Positions 8,625 to 17,581 of a stretch of DNA of 64,000 bases are shown one piece after another. The stretch lies in contig JAHBXZ010000001.1 in assembly GCA_019636215.1 (NCBI GenBank), positions 319,694 to 383,693 of the forward strand. The letters are read 5' to 3'. The translations under genes were made by a program, and so were the position numbers. The stretch's first letter is position 1, and the number at the start of each line of letters is the position of its first letter. The DNA comes from Planctomycetota bacterium (GTDB lineage: Bacteria > Planctomycetota > UBA8742 > UBA2392). A model generated the notes under the pieces. The model saw only the letters and a list, made by a program, of their open reading frames with translations. It searched no databases and was not told the origin of the DNA.

Positions 8625-9065
8625 CTACGGCTTGGCGGGCGCGGCGGACTCGGGAGTTTTCTCACGGTGCTTCTGGAAGTCGGCCAGGGTGTACTGGGCC
8701 AGGACTTCGCCGATTTTCTGTTCGACCTCGCTGAAAACGTCACGGATCATGCAGTCTTCGGAATAGGTGCAGTCGGCCTCTGTGGCGAAGCACTCAAACA
8801 CGCGGGTGGGGCCGTCGATCTCGACCAGGATTTCCTGCATCGTCAGTTCAGCGGGGTCGGCGGCCAGCACAAAGCCGCCGCTGGGCCCCTTGAGGCTGCG
8901 CACAACGCCCTTTTTGGCCAACTGTTGAAGGATCTTCGACAGGAAGGCCTTGGGGATCATGAGTTTTTCGGCGATTTCGTTGAGTGTGACGGGGCCGCGC
9001 GCGCGGCGATCGGCCAGGTACATCAGGGCGCGAAGGCCATAGTCAGTTTTGCGGCTGAAGATCAA
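8625..9065 (-). CDS. Rrf2-family transcriptional regulator, likely [2Fe-2S]
   Basis: A 146-residue Rrf2-family DNA-binding regulator. The winged-helix N-terminus (MIFSRKTDYGLRALMYLA, then a recognition region around residues 28-60) is typical. Three Cys in the pattern C-x6-C-x5-C (ECFATEADCTYSEDC) match the cluster-binding region of IscR/NsrR-like members, so an iron-sulfur cofactor sensing iron, redox state or NO is likely. It precedes glutamate dehydrogenase on the same strand and is divergent from yjbQ. Neither target is proven. The C-terminal Lys/Pro/Ala tail is ordinary. Confidence 0.9.
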   Translation of the reverse strand: MIFSRKTDYGLRALMYLADRRARGPVTLNEIAEKLMIPKAFLSKILQQLAKKGVVRSLKGPSGGFVLAADPAELTMQEILVEIDGPTRVFECFATEADCTYSEDCMIRDVFSEVEQKIGEVLAQYTLADFQKHREKTPESAAPAKP

Positions 9066-9140
9066 GGCATTCTCCGGTGTCCCGCCCGTTCACTACACCC
9101 CTGCGGCGGGCGGGTGTCAAGCAAAGGGCGGAAAAGACAG

Positions 9141-9215
9141 CAGTCGGTAGTCGGCGGTCAGCAGCAACTGCATCATGGCGCGGCACCGTGTTAATGCTGA
9201 CTACAGCCTACAGAC
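9141..9215. repeat. Degenerate heptameric repeats
   Basis: CAGTCGG, TAGTCGG and CGGTCAG follow in 7-bp register from 9141, and CTGACTA, CAGCCTA and CAGACTC appear about 55 bp later. The units are the complement of the GACT-type heptamers at 7098. They lie in the divergent intergenic region before yjbQ. Confidence 0.55.
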
Positions 9216-9233
9216 TCCCGACCGGGCCTCACC

Positions 9234-9707
9234 ATGAAAACGTACACCGAGTACCTTTACTTCCATACAAAGCACAAGCGGGAGTACCTGCGCATTACCG
9301 ACAAGGTTGAAGAAGTGGTTCGAAAATCCGGGGTGCAGGACGGCATGGCGCTGGTTTCGGCCATGCACATTACGGCCGGGGTGTGGGTCAACGACGCCGA
9401 AGAAGGGTTGATCGACGACATTGACCACTGGCTGGAAAGCCTGACGCCCTACGGCGCGTACCCGCAGATCCAGTGGCCCAGGCCTGGCGAAACCGGCCCG
9501 GTAAACGCCGTGCGCAGCGAATACCTGCACCACCGCACCGGCGAAGACAACGGCGACAGCCACCTCAAGAGCATCCTGGTGCATCACCAGGTGGTGGTGC
9601 CGATCACCGACGGCCGTCTCGACCTTGGCACCTGGCAGCAGATATACTACGCCGAGTTCGACGGCCAGCGTCGCAAACGGCTGATCATCAAGGTGATGGG
9701 CGCATGA
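9234..9707 (+). CDS. yjbQ: YjbQ/UPF0047 family protein (secondary thiamine-phosphate synthase)
   Basis: A 157-residue protein of the YjbQ (UPF0047) family. Members form a compact trimeric fold, and the E. coli protein can supply thiamine-phosphate synthase activity as a side reaction. Family marks include the N-terminal strand region, [14 protein letters not shown], the [20 protein letters not shown] region with clustered His/Asp, and the closing [13 protein letters not shown]. The ATG at 9234 follows the heptamer-rich intergenic region. The stop overlaps the start of a small membrane protein (ATGA), implying translational coupling. The natural substrate of the family is unsettled. Confidence 0.92.
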   Translation: MKTYTEYLYFHTKHKREYLRITDKVEEVVRKSGVQDGMALVSAMHITAGVWVNDAEEGLIDDIDHWLESLTPYGAYPQIQWPRPGETGPVNAVRSEYLHHRTGEDNGDSHLKSILVHHQVVVPITDGRLDLGTWQQIYYAEFDGQRRKRLIIKVMGA

Positions 9708-9922
9708 GTTCCGATGGCGGGATGGTGGTGTGGTGGATGGACCAGCCCTGGTGGCTGCGGTGGCTGATTACGCTGGTTCCGCTGGTGGTGGCGGCCATCC
9801 TGCTGGTTTCGTCGGATCGGTTCTACCCGTGGTTGTGGGCAATCGGCGGGCTGATGCTGCTGGTGAACCTGTTTCTGTCCTGGGGCGAGATCCTGGACAA
9901 GGTGATGGGACGCTCGAAGTAA
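9704..9922 (+). CDS. Small two-helix membrane protein
   Basis: A 72-residue protein with a Trp-rich N-terminus ([13 protein letters not shown]) and two hydrophobic segments at about 22-37 and 43-60, ending in a short charged tail. The ATG at 9704 overlaps the yjbQ stop by four bases, which fixes the start and suggests co-expression. It matches no family that I recognise. Confidence 0.7.
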   Translation: MSSDGGMVVWWMDQPWWLRWLITLVPLVVAAILLVSSDRFYPWLWAIGGLMLLVNLFLSWGEILDKVMGRSK

Positions 9923-9935
9923 CACGGCCCGGGCT

Positions 9936-11312
9936 TCAGCCCAGGATTACCCATTCGGCAATGTTGAAATAGATCAGCACCGTCAGAATGTCGGCGGCGG
10001 TTGTGATGAATGGTCCGGCGGTCACGGCCGGGTCGATCTTGAGCGCGCGCGTGATCAGCGGAATCGCCGCGCCCAGCGCGTTGCTGGTGATCAGCGCCAG
10101 CAGCATGGCCACGCCTACCACCACCGCAACTTCCGTGACGCTGTGGCCGCCCAGTGTCTGGGCGTCGGCCCCGCGCACCAGCACCAGCCCCACGGCCAGC
10201 GATGCCATGGTAAGGCTGAGCACCAGGCCGACGACGATCTCTTTGGCGAAGATCTGCATCAGCCGCTTGCGGTCCATGCCGTCGGTAGAAATCGCGCGAA
10301 TCAGGATGCCCGCGCTTTGCGTGCCCACGTTGCCGCTGGATGCCGTGATCATCGTGATGTACGCCGCCAGCAGCGAAAGGTGGGCAATGATCGGGTTGTA
10401 GGCCTGCTGCACCAGCACCGACCCGCTGCTGACCACCACCAGCGCGATCAGCCAGATCACGCGCGCGCGAAACTTCTTGAAGACGCTGGCCGTGAAGTAG
10501 TCGTCGTTCTGCGTGGCCACGCCGTGCATCTTCAGGATGTCCTCGGTGGCTTCTTCTTCGGCCACGTCGGACAGGTCGTCAAACGTGACAATGCCGACCA
10601 GCCGCTGTTCTGCATCCACCACGGGGATGGCCACTACGTCGTATTCGCGCAGTTTTTTCAGCACTTCTTCGCGGTGGTCGGTGGTCTGGGCGAACACCAC
10701 GTTCTCGCGCATGAAGCTGCGCACCTGGGCCGCAGGATCAGCCACCACCACGTCGCGCAGGCTGAGCGTTCCGATCAGCCGATGCGAGGCGTCAATCACG
10801 TAGATCACGTAGACCGTTTCCACCTGGTCGGCAAAGCGCCGCACCTTGGCCAGCACGTCGGCGGCCGTGGACTCGGCGCTGACGTGCAGGAACTCGGGCG
10901 TCATGGTGCGGCCGGCGCTTTCGGCGGGGTACTGCAACAGGGCCAGGGTGGCTTTGCGTTCGGCCGCGGGCAGGATTTCCAGCAGCTTGCGCGCGACCGG
11001 GCCGGGCAGTTCCTGCAGCAGCTCTGTGCGCACGTCGGCGCTGACTTCGGCCAGCACGTGGCTGAGCACCTCGGGCTTGAAGTCGTTCAGCAGGCGGGCC
11101 TGGGTTTCGGGCTCGAGGTACTCAAACACCTGGGGCTGCTGCTTGCGGCCCACGGCCAGAAAGGCGACCAGGCGTTTGTCTTCGGGGGCGCTTTCAATGA
11201 TTTCGGCCACGTCGGCCGGGTGGAACTCTTCGCTGAGCGAACGAAAGCCGCTGACGTCGCCGGATCGAAGCATTTCGGCAATTTCTGGCCCGATCAGCCT
11301 GGCAAGTGTCAT
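9936..11312 (-). CDS. mgtE: Magnesium transporter MgtE
   Basis: A 458-residue MgtE-type Mg2+ channel/transporter of the inner membrane. The N-terminal helical superfamily domain (MgtE_N, about 10-125) is followed by two CBS domains (about 135-255) that sense cytosolic Mg2+, and by five membrane helices (about 280-455). Pore-associated signatures include SSGNVGTQSAG and the DPAVTAGPFITTAAD segment in the last helices. The start is set at MTLARLIGPEIAEML (11312), where the family homology begins; the 19 residues upstream in frame look non-coding. It stands alone, convergent with the small membrane gene ending at 9922. Confidence 0.95.
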   Translation of the reverse strand: MTLARLIGPEIAEMLRSGDVSGFRSLSEEFHPADVAEIIESAPEDKRLVAFLAVGRKQQPQVFEYLEPETQARLLNDFKPEVLSHVLAEVSADVRTELLQELPGPVARKLLEILPAAERKATLALLQYPAESAGRTMTPEFLHVSAESTAADVLAKVRRFADQVETVYVIYVIDASHRLIGTLSLRDVVVADPAAQVRSFMRENVVFAQTTDHREEVLKKLREYDVVAIPVVDAEQRLVGIVTFDDLSDVAEEEATEDILKMHGVATQNDDYFTASVFKKFRARVIWLIALVVVSSGSVLVQQAYNPIIAHLSLLAAYITMITASSGNVGTQSAGILIRAISTDGMDRKRLMQIFAKEIVVGLVLSLTMASLAVGLVLVRGADAQTLGGHSVTEVAVVVGVAMLLALITSNALGAAIPLITRALKIDPAVTAGPFITTAADILTVLIYFNIAEWVILG

Positions 11313-11380
11313 CGGCAAACCCCGGAAGTGGCGTGATTTGGCATTCCCCCCTGCCCCGGCACAAGCCACAATTGCGCGCC

Positions 11381-12136
11381 ATGATAATTCGAACTGCCAT
11401 CCTGCTGGTCATGATTGCCCTGGGCCTGGCCGTGCAGGGTGGTGCTGCCGTTGCCCAAAGCGAGCCCCTGGTGCCCGCCGCGCCGCTGTGCATGGCGGCC
11501 GGCAAGGGTGTCAGCATCGCGTGGTCGTTGCCTTCCGGCCCGCGGGCACAGCTGGCGGTGATCTATCGCGCCGACAAACAGACGGCGGCCTACGACGAAG
11601 TCGGCCGGGCCGACGCCTCGGCCCTGGCCTGGACGGATGAGACAGTAGAGCTTGGCAAGGTGTACCTGTATCGCGTCAGCCTGACGCGCGGGGCCACGCG
11701 CAGCCCGATGTCCGACGCCGCCGAGGTGCAGGTGGGCGGGACATCGCGGGTCGTGCTGCGCGGGGGCAGCATCCAGCGCGCGGTGTTCGAGGTGACACTG
11801 TTCAAAGGCGGGCGTCGCCTGACCCAGGTGTTTGTCCACAGCGTGGGCGAGGCCGTGGGCGACCTGGCCCATGTGCCCGAACTGGGTGTTGTGCAGGACT
11901 TCCGGCTTGGGCTGACGCTGCGCGAACTTGCGCTTTCGCGCGCGCGGGGTGAAGAGTCATCGCTGGAGGAACTGAAGGATGCATCCGGCCAGCCGCTGCG
12001 CGACGCGGGTGGCCAGCCGATCAAGCTGGATTTCAGGTTCCCCGGCCAGGATCGCGCGGTGCTGACTGCGGCGCTGGCGTTGAAGGACGGCCGCGTGATC
12101 TCACTGGTCGAAGGCGCCGCATTTGTAGTGCCCTAG
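11381..12136 (+). CDS. Exported protein with fibronectin-III-like domain
   Basis: A 251-residue protein with a clear signal peptide (MIIRTAILLVMIALGLAVQG, cleavage near AVAQ-SE). Residues about 35-115 have the layout of a fibronectin type III domain: GVSIAWSLPSG, the AVIYRADK strand and VYLYRVSLTRG. The C-terminal half is beta-rich, with repeated short DASGQPLRDAGGQP-type turns, and matches nothing that I recognise. It probably acts outside the cytoplasmic membrane. It is divergent from mgtE with a short intergenic gap and converges with glnE. Confidence 0.65.
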   Translation: MIIRTAILLVMIALGLAVQGGAAVAQSEPLVPAAPLCMAAGKGVSIAWSLPSGPRAQLAVIYRADKQTAAYDEVGRADASALAWTDETVELGKVYLYRVSLTRGATRSPMSDAAEVQVGGTSRVVLRGGSIQRAVFEVTLFKGGRRLTQVFVHSVGEAVGDLAHVPELGVVQDFRLGLTLRELALSRARGEESSLEELKDASGQPLRDAGGQPIKLDFRFPGQDRAVLTAALALKDGRVISLVEGAAFVVP

Positions 12137-12157
12137 CAGCCAGGTTCAGTCCTTCGG

Positions 12158-12174
12158 CCCGGCGTTGCGCCGGG
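12158..12174. terminator. GC hairpin between convergent genes
   Basis: CCCGGCG and CGCCGGG pair perfectly around a TTG loop. The hairpin lies between the stops of the exported protein and glnE. There is no T-run, so an intrinsic terminator is only possible. Confidence 0.35.
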
Positions 12175-12176
12175 TG

Positions 12177-15100
12177 CTAAACCACAAACCGTTCATAGGC
12201 CTTGCGCGCTGCGCTGCGGTGCCATTCCAGTTCATCGACAAGCTGCCCGGCCGCGCTTTGGCCGCCCCCGGCTTTGTATCCCATGCGCTGGGCAAAGACT
12301 TCAAGCTCGCGGCCCTGGGGCAGGTTGTCGTGGGGCTGGCCGTCCCACAGCTGCATGCGGTTGATGCACTGTCGCACAAACACGTAGGACTCAATGATCG
12401 AGTCGTGGCTGCGCGCATCGATCAGCCCGTGTTCGCGACAGGCGGCCAGGGCCTCAAACACATCCGGCTGGCGCAGTGCCGGCACGGCCGCGCCATGCAC
12501 AAGCTGCAGGTGCGAAAGCAGAAACTCGATGTCCAGTGTGCCGCCGCGCCCGCGCTTGAGGTCGTGGGGGCTGCCCGACTGTTCCAGCCTGGCGCGAAGC
12601 TCGCGCACCTGGACCGCATCCGAACCCGCATAGCAGAAGCCGGACACGGCCTCGGCCGCGCGGTGCCCGGCCTGGTTGTTCGGCCACAGCAGGCGTGAAC
12701 GACAGGCGGCCACTCTCTCCCAGAAGACGGCGCTTTGTGCCAGGTAACGTTCCAGTTCATCCAGGCTGACGCACAGCGCACCCTTGCTGCCGTGGGGCCG
12801 CAGGCGCAGGTCAACGTCGTACAGGCGCTCTGCCCCGCCGCTGGCCAGGGTGTCAATCACGCGGCGGACTACGCGGGTGTAAAATGCAGGTTCTGCCGCG
12901 GGCTCAATCGCGCCGGGCTGGTAGGCAAACACAAGGTCAAGGTCGCTGGCATAGTGCAGCGCGCCCGAGCCCAGCTTGCCCATGCCCAGCACGCACAGGT
13001 GCTGCGCCGGGTCACCCTGCAGCAGGGAAGGTTCGCGGGCTTGCTCGCGGGCCAGCGCCTCGTCCACGGCCGCGCGCAGGATGACTTCGGCCAGTACGCA
13101 CAGTTCCCGCAATGTGTGCGGCAGCGGTGTGCGCCCGGTGACGTCAAACAGCCCGATCCGCAGCAGTTCCACGTCGCGCTGCCAGGCCATGGCCTCGCCG
13201 GGTGAAGCCGCCGCAGCCGCGCGATCGCCAAGCTCGCTGACAAGCCGCGCGCGGTCCAGCGCCGTAAACGTCTGCAACCCGTCAATAAACTCGTCCACAA
13301 GCCCGGGGCGCCGCGAAAGCACGCCGGAAAGCCAGTCCGAGTTCGCAGCAATGCCGCCGAAAATGGACAGTGCGCGGGGGTCTTCGGCCACCAGTTCAAA
13401 CAGCATGGTCTTGGCGCCCAGGTTGCCGGCGATGCGCTCAAAGTTGCGCAAGGTGGCATCGGGGTCGGGCGAACTGCCGGCAAACTCAAGCAGTGCCGGC
13501 ATCATGCTGGCCAGGTACTTGCGGGCACGCGGCGCATACAGGCGGTTTTCACTGGATTCCTGGGCCAGCTCGCGGATTGACGCAAAGGCTCCGCTGGTGT
13601 CCGCAAAACCGTGCCGCGCCAGGATGGCCGCTGCGGCCTGTGAGTCCATGTCGGGGTCAAGCACCAGGCTGCTTTCCTGGGGTGCCGGGCGACCGAACAG
13701 CCCGGCAAACAGCCGCACCATCAGGCCACGCGACCGCAGTGTGTGCGCCCGCAGCCGGGTCAGCAGCAGCCGGGCAGGATCCAGCCGCCGCGGGCCGGAA
13801 AATCCAAGTGACCGCCCCACGCGCGAAAGGTCGGCGGCATCCTGGGGCAGCGTGTGGGTCTGGGTGCCCTCCCACAACTGAAGCCGGTGTTCCACCCCGC
13901 GCAGAAAGCGGTACGCCTTGGCCAGGTCATCGGCTTCGGCCGCCTTCAGGACGCCGTGGCGGGCCAGCGCGTCCAGTGCCTCCAGCGTGGCGCGTTTGCG
14001 CACTTCGGGCATGCGCCCGCCATTAAGCAGCTGCAAGAACTGCGTGACGAACTCGATGTCGCGGATGCCGCCAAAGCCTGTCTTGACGTCCAGGAAGGTC
14101 TCGGCCCGTTCGTCGGTGCGGCGTTCGATGCTGCGCTTGGTGTCCTGGATCTGCTGGATTTCGTCAACGGTCAGGTACTTGCGGTACACCCAGCCCTGCA
14201 GCTGTTCCAGCATCGCCTCGCCCAGCGCAAGGTCGCCGGCGCAGGGCCTGGCCTTGACCAGCGCCTGGCGTTCCCAGGTGCTGCCGAAGCTGTGGTAGTA
14301 GTCCAGCGTGCCCTGCACACTGCGGGCAAGGCGCCCGCGCTTGCCCTCGGGGCGCAGGCGTGTATCGACGCGAAAGACCATGCCGTCTTCGGTTACTTCG
14401 TCCAGGCGCGGGATCAGGTTTTCGGCCAGCTTGACGGCGTACTGCTGGCCGGACATGCCGCGGGGGCCGTCGCCCTCAAACACGAACACAAGGTCGATGT
14501 CGCTGGAGTAATTCAGCTCGCCCGCGCCGTGCTTGCCCATGCCCAGCACACAGAATCGAAAGCCATCGGGCTGCTGCCACTGGCGCTTGTCGACAAACTC
14601 GCGGCGCACGTCGGCCAGGGCCACGGCCAGCGCGCCATCGGCCAGGGCCGAAATCTCGCGGCCGGTTTCCTCCAGCGGCCGGCCCAGCAGCGCCTCGCGC
14701 ATCAGGATGCGCAGCATGAACTCATGGTGGTTGGTGCGCAGCGCAGCCTTGATGTCGGCGCCCTGGGCCAGCTTGGCAGCCGCGCCTGCGGCGACCTCGG
14801 CGGCTGTCACGGGCCGGGCCAGGGCGTCGTCGCTCAGCGCCAGTGCGCTGCGCCAGGCGCCGCGCGCCACGTGACGCGCCAGCCACCGCGAATGACCCAG
14901 CGCGGCAAACAGCCGCCCGAACGCGGCCGTGTCGGCCAGGGCAAGGGCCACGAATTCTGCCGCAGCGCCGGGCCCGTGGCGCAGGATGCGTTCCATGCCG
15001 GTTACGGATTCTTCGGGCGCCGGCGAGCGGTCAAAGCAGCGGGCCAGCAGGTCCACAAACGCGGCGGCGGTTTCGGCGGGCAGGGCCTGCAGGTCTTCGC

Positions 15101-15212
15101 GGATGCCCTCCGCGGCGCGTTGCAGGGCCTCGGCGGCGTCCGGCAGCGGCTCGTCGCCGTCGGCGGGCGCGGGCATGGGCCAGTCAAGCTGTCTTGGATC
15201 GGGGCCGCTCAT
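12177..15212 (-). CDS. glnE: Bifunctional glutamine synthetase adenylyltransferase/deadenylase GlnE
   Basis: A 1011-residue GlnE, which attaches and removes AMP on glutamine synthetase to switch nitrogen assimilation. Two nucleotidyltransferase domains are visible: GMGKHGAGELNYSSDIDL near residues 224-241 (the N-terminal, deadenylylating domain in E. coli) and GMGKLGSGALHYASDLDL near 735-755 (the adenylylating domain). Each is followed by a helical domain. The start at 15212 (MSGPDPRQ) is chosen because the longer open frame runs into the tRNA-Pro gene. The length is slightly above the E. coli enzyme's roughly 946 residues. No glnA or glnB lies in the window. Confidence 0.95.
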   Translation of the reverse strand: MSGPDPRQLDWPMPAPADGDEPLPDAAEALQRAAEGIREDLQALPAETAAAFVDLLARCFDRSPAPEESVTGMERILRHGPGAAAEFVALALADTAAFGRLFAALGHSRWLARHVARGAWRSALALSDDALARPVTAAEVAAGAAAKLAQGADIKAALRTNHHEFMLRILMREALLGRPLEETGREISALADGALAVALADVRREFVDKRQWQQPDGFRFCVLGMGKHGAGELNYSSDIDLVFVFEGDGPRGMSGQQYAVKLAENLIPRLDEVTEDGMVFRVDTRLRPEGKRGRLARSVQGTLDYYHSFGSTWERQALVKARPCAGDLALGEAMLEQLQGWVYRKYLTVDEIQQIQDTKRSIERRTDERAETFLDVKTGFGGIRDIEFVTQFLQLLNGGRMPEVRKRATLEALDALARHGVLKAAEADDLAKAYRFLRGVEHRLQLWEGTQTHTLPQDAADLSRVGRSLGFSGPRRLDPARLLLTRLRAHTLRSRGLMVRLFAGLFGRPAPQESSLVLDPDMDSQAAAAILARHGFADTSGAFASIRELAQESSENRLYAPRARKYLASMMPALLEFAGSSPDPDATLRNFERIAGNLGAKTMLFELVAEDPRALSIFGGIAANSDWLSGVLSRRPGLVDEFIDGLQTFTALDRARLVSELGDRAAAAASPGEAMAWQRDVELLRIGLFDVTGRTPLPHTLRELCVLAEVILRAAVDEALAREQAREPSLLQGDPAQHLCVLGMGKLGSGALHYASDLDLVFAYQPGAIEPAAEPAFYTRVVRRVIDTLASGGAERLYDVDLRLRPHGSKGALCVSLDELERYLAQSAVFWERVAACRSRLLWPNNQAGHRAAEAVSGFCYAGSDAVQVRELRARLEQSGSPHDLKRGRGGTLDIEFLLSHLQLVHGAAVPALRQPDVFEALAACREHGLIDARSHDSIIESYVFVRQCINRMQLWDGQPHDNLPQGRELEVFAQRMGYKAGGGQSAAGQLVDELEWHRSAARKAYERFVV

Positions 15213-15266
15213 GGTGGCGCGAGTAGACAAACGAGGCGCCGGGATCTCTCCCGGCGCCGGCAATTC

Positions 15267-15344
<78 letters not shown>

Positions 15345-15433
15345 ACAGTGGGAACAACGTATGGCCCGCCCGTGAAACAATCAATGGGGCGCAAGGGAAC
15401 GGGCCGGGGTTGCAGGGCGCCGGCGGCGGCCCT

Positions 15434-16429
15434 TCATTGGCCCCGCAGCCACGGCGCGATCTGGGCCGCCTGCTTGATCCCGTCTTCGGTGATGTAGCCG
15501 GCAATCAGCTCGGCCGGGGTCACGTCAAAGGCCGGGTTGAACACTGCCACGCCCTCGGGCGCGGTCTGCACGGGCCCGATGCGCCGCAGCTCGTCGGCAT
15601 TGCGCTGTTCAATCGGGATGTCGGCGCCGCCTGCGCACCCGGCATCAAACGTGCTGCGCGGCGCCGCCACATACAGCGGCACGTTGTGAGCCCGGCAGGC
15701 CAGCGCCAGGCCGAAGGTGCCGATCTTGTTGGCGGTGTCACCGTTGAGGGCAATGCGGTCTGCGCCGACCACGGCCAACTGCACCCAGCCGTTGCGCAGC
15801 ACGGTGGGGGCCATGTTGTCGGCAATCACGGTTACGTCGATGCCGGCCTCGCGCAGTTCAAAGGCGGTCAGGCGCGCGCCCTGCAGCAGCGGGCGGGTCT
15901 CGTCGGCAAACACCCGGAAGCTGCGGCCCTGCTGTTGCGCCACATACAGCGGCGCCAGTGCCGTGCCCATGCCTGCTGTGGCCAGCGCCCCGGCGTTGCA
16001 GTGGGTGATCACGCCCATGCCCTGGCGCACCAGCGGCGCGCCGTGGGCGCCGATGGCCGCGCAGGATGCTTCATCTTCTGCGTGAATGCGCGTGGCCTCG
16101 GCCAGTGCGCGCTGGGGGTCAAGGCCTGCCGCATGGCGCACGCGCGTTACCGCCCAGCGCAGGTTGACGGCGGTGGGGCGGGCGTTGGCCACGCGTTCCA
16201 GCCCGGCCTCGCCAAGCCCCTGGCGCAGGGCAATCACGCAGCCATAGGCCCCGGCCACGCCGATGGCCGGCGCGCCGCGCACGGCCAGGCGGGCAATGGC
16301 GTCGACCAGTGCGTCGGTGTCGGCCAGCGCAAGTTCGACCCGGCGGGCAGGCAGCAGGGTCTGGTCAATGATGTGCAGCGCGCCAGAGGCCGCGTCACCG
16401 CGCCATTGAAGGGTTTTGGGGATTGCCAT
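15434..16429 (-). CDS. mtnA: S-methyl-5-thioribose-1-phosphate isomerase
   Basis: A 331-residue MtnA, converting 5-methylthioribose-1-phosphate to 5-methylthioribulose-1-phosphate in the methionine salvage pathway. Diagnostic elements are VRGAPAIGVAGAYG near residue 50, THCNAGALATAGMGTALAP with the catalytic Cys, VIADNMAP, and VVGADRIALNGDTANKIGT with the catalytic Asp. The length and order match the family. It could also be read as an eIF2B-alpha-like protein, but the Cys and Asp motifs favour MtnA. No other mtn gene is nearby. It is divergent from the HTH gene at 16496. Confidence 0.95.
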   Translation of the reverse strand: MAIPKTLQWRGDAASGALHIIDQTLLPARRVELALADTDALVDAIARLAVRGAPAIGVAGAYGCVIALRQGLGEAGLERVANARPTAVNLRWAVTRVRHAAGLDPQRALAEATRIHAEDEASCAAIGAHGAPLVRQGMGVITHCNAGALATAGMGTALAPLYVAQQQGRSFRVFADETRPLLQGARLTAFELREAGIDVTVIADNMAPTVLRNGWVQLAVVGADRIALNGDTANKIGTFGLALACRAHNVPLYVAAPRSTFDAGCAGGADIPIEQRNADELRRIGPVQTAPEGVAVFNPAFDVTPAELIAGYITEDGIKQAAQIAPWLRGQ

Positions 16430-16495
16430 GGCTGTCCTCGCATCCTATGGGCGACAATCTATAGTGAAAGTACCCAGGAAACACCGGAAGGAACC

Positions 16496-17095
16496 ATGGC
16501 AAAGGCCAAGTCGAAACCGGCACCAGAGGCCGTCGTTGAAGAATCGCCCGAATCCGAGGGCGTACTCGATGAGGCCATGGAGACCATGCTGGACCAGACG
16601 CACCGCGTGCTGAAGCAGGCCGTGGAGCGCGCCGGGCCCAAGCGCGTGGCCCGTGCGCTGGATGTAAGCCTGAGCCTGGTCTACAAGTGGACCCAGCCCC
16701 CGCGCACCAAGCGCAACCCCACCGCCAGCGGCGCGCGCAACCCGCTGGACAAGCTGGTGACGATCTTCAGCCTCAGCCAGGACCTTGAAGTGGTGCACTT
16801 TCTCTGCCAGGTGGCGCGCGGCTATTACACAGCCAACCCGACACAGGCCGGCAAGCCGCAGCAGAACTTTGTTTCGGCCACGGTGTCGTCACTGAACGAC
16901 TTTGCCGACCTGCTTCAGTACGCCGAAAAGTCGCTTTCCGACGACGGCGCGATTGATGAGGCAGAGGCCGGCAAGCTTCGCCGGCAGTGGGACCGGCTGA
17001 AGGGCCGGCTGGAACAGTTCATCGTCTCGTGCGAAGAAGGGCAGTTCAACACTGCCGGCCGCCGCACAGGACGGGGCGGCGACGGCGAAGAATAG
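16496..17095 (+). CDS. Helix-turn-helix protein
   Basis: A 199-residue soluble protein. The ATG at 16496 has GGAAGGA just upstream. Residues about 40-65 contain RVARALDVSLSLVYKWTQPP, a helix-turn-helix of the CII/Cro kind seen in phage-like regulators. The following helical region is charged and ends in a Gly/Arg/Asp-rich tail. The next gene starts 2 bases after the stop and is probably co-translated. A role as a regulator is likely from the HTH; the target is unknown. Confidence 0.7.
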   Translation: MAKAKSKPAPEAVVEESPESEGVLDEAMETMLDQTHRVLKQAVERAGPKRVARALDVSLSLVYKWTQPPRTKRNPTASGARNPLDKLVTIFSLSQDLEVVHFLCQVARGYYTANPTQAGKPQQNFVSATVSSLNDFADLLQYAEKSLSDDGAIDEAEAGKLRRQWDRLKGRLEQFIVSCEEGQFNTAGRRTGRGGDGEE

Positions 17096-17097
17096 TC

Positions 17098-17538
17098 ATG
17101 AGCGACCGCATGCCCATCCCGGAAATCGACGACAGCGAACTGCGCGACCATATTCTGAAGTTGCGCGGCCTGGTCGCCGAGGAAACCATTGAAACCCTGC
17201 GCATGGTGCGGCTGGATCACATCGTGAACCCGCAGGGCAAGATGGTCGAATACGACCAGCAGGCGTTTCGCGCCTGGGTGATCGCCTGGCTGAACGCCCT
17301 GGAAACCGTGATCTGCGCGCAACTGGCGTACCTGACGCGCGAGGTGCTGGGAGATCGCGGCGCCGGCCCCACATTGGCCAACCCGCGCATGCTGCTGGGC
17401 CAGGTTGAGGATATCCGCCGCGCGCTGGAAATCATTCTGCACGCCGAACCTGAAATGACGCCCCAGCCTGTCACCGGCGAACACCCGAAACTCGCCGAGG
17501 CACCCGCCAAGGCTGAGCCCGCCGAGCCCACCAAGTAA
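17098..17538 (+). CDS. Hypothetical helical protein, partner of the HTH gene
   Basis: A 146-residue protein that is helical over residues 1-125, with an Ala/Pro/Glu/Lys-rich C-terminal tail. The ATG at 17098 lies 2 bases after the upstream stop. I recognise no domain. The tight spacing with the HTH gene suggests that the two proteins act together, for example as a regulator and an accessory subunit; this is inference. Confidence 0.65.
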   Translation: MSDRMPIPEIDDSELRDHILKLRGLVAEETIETLRMVRLDHIVNPQGKMVEYDQQAFRAWVIAWLNALETVICAQLAYLTREVLGDRGAGPTLANPRMLLGQVEDIRRALEIILHAEPEMTPQPVTGEHPKLAEAPAKAEPAEPTK

Positions 17539-17581
17539 ACCGCCACTGGCGCGTGCCTGCGGGCGCCGCTAGATAACGCCC

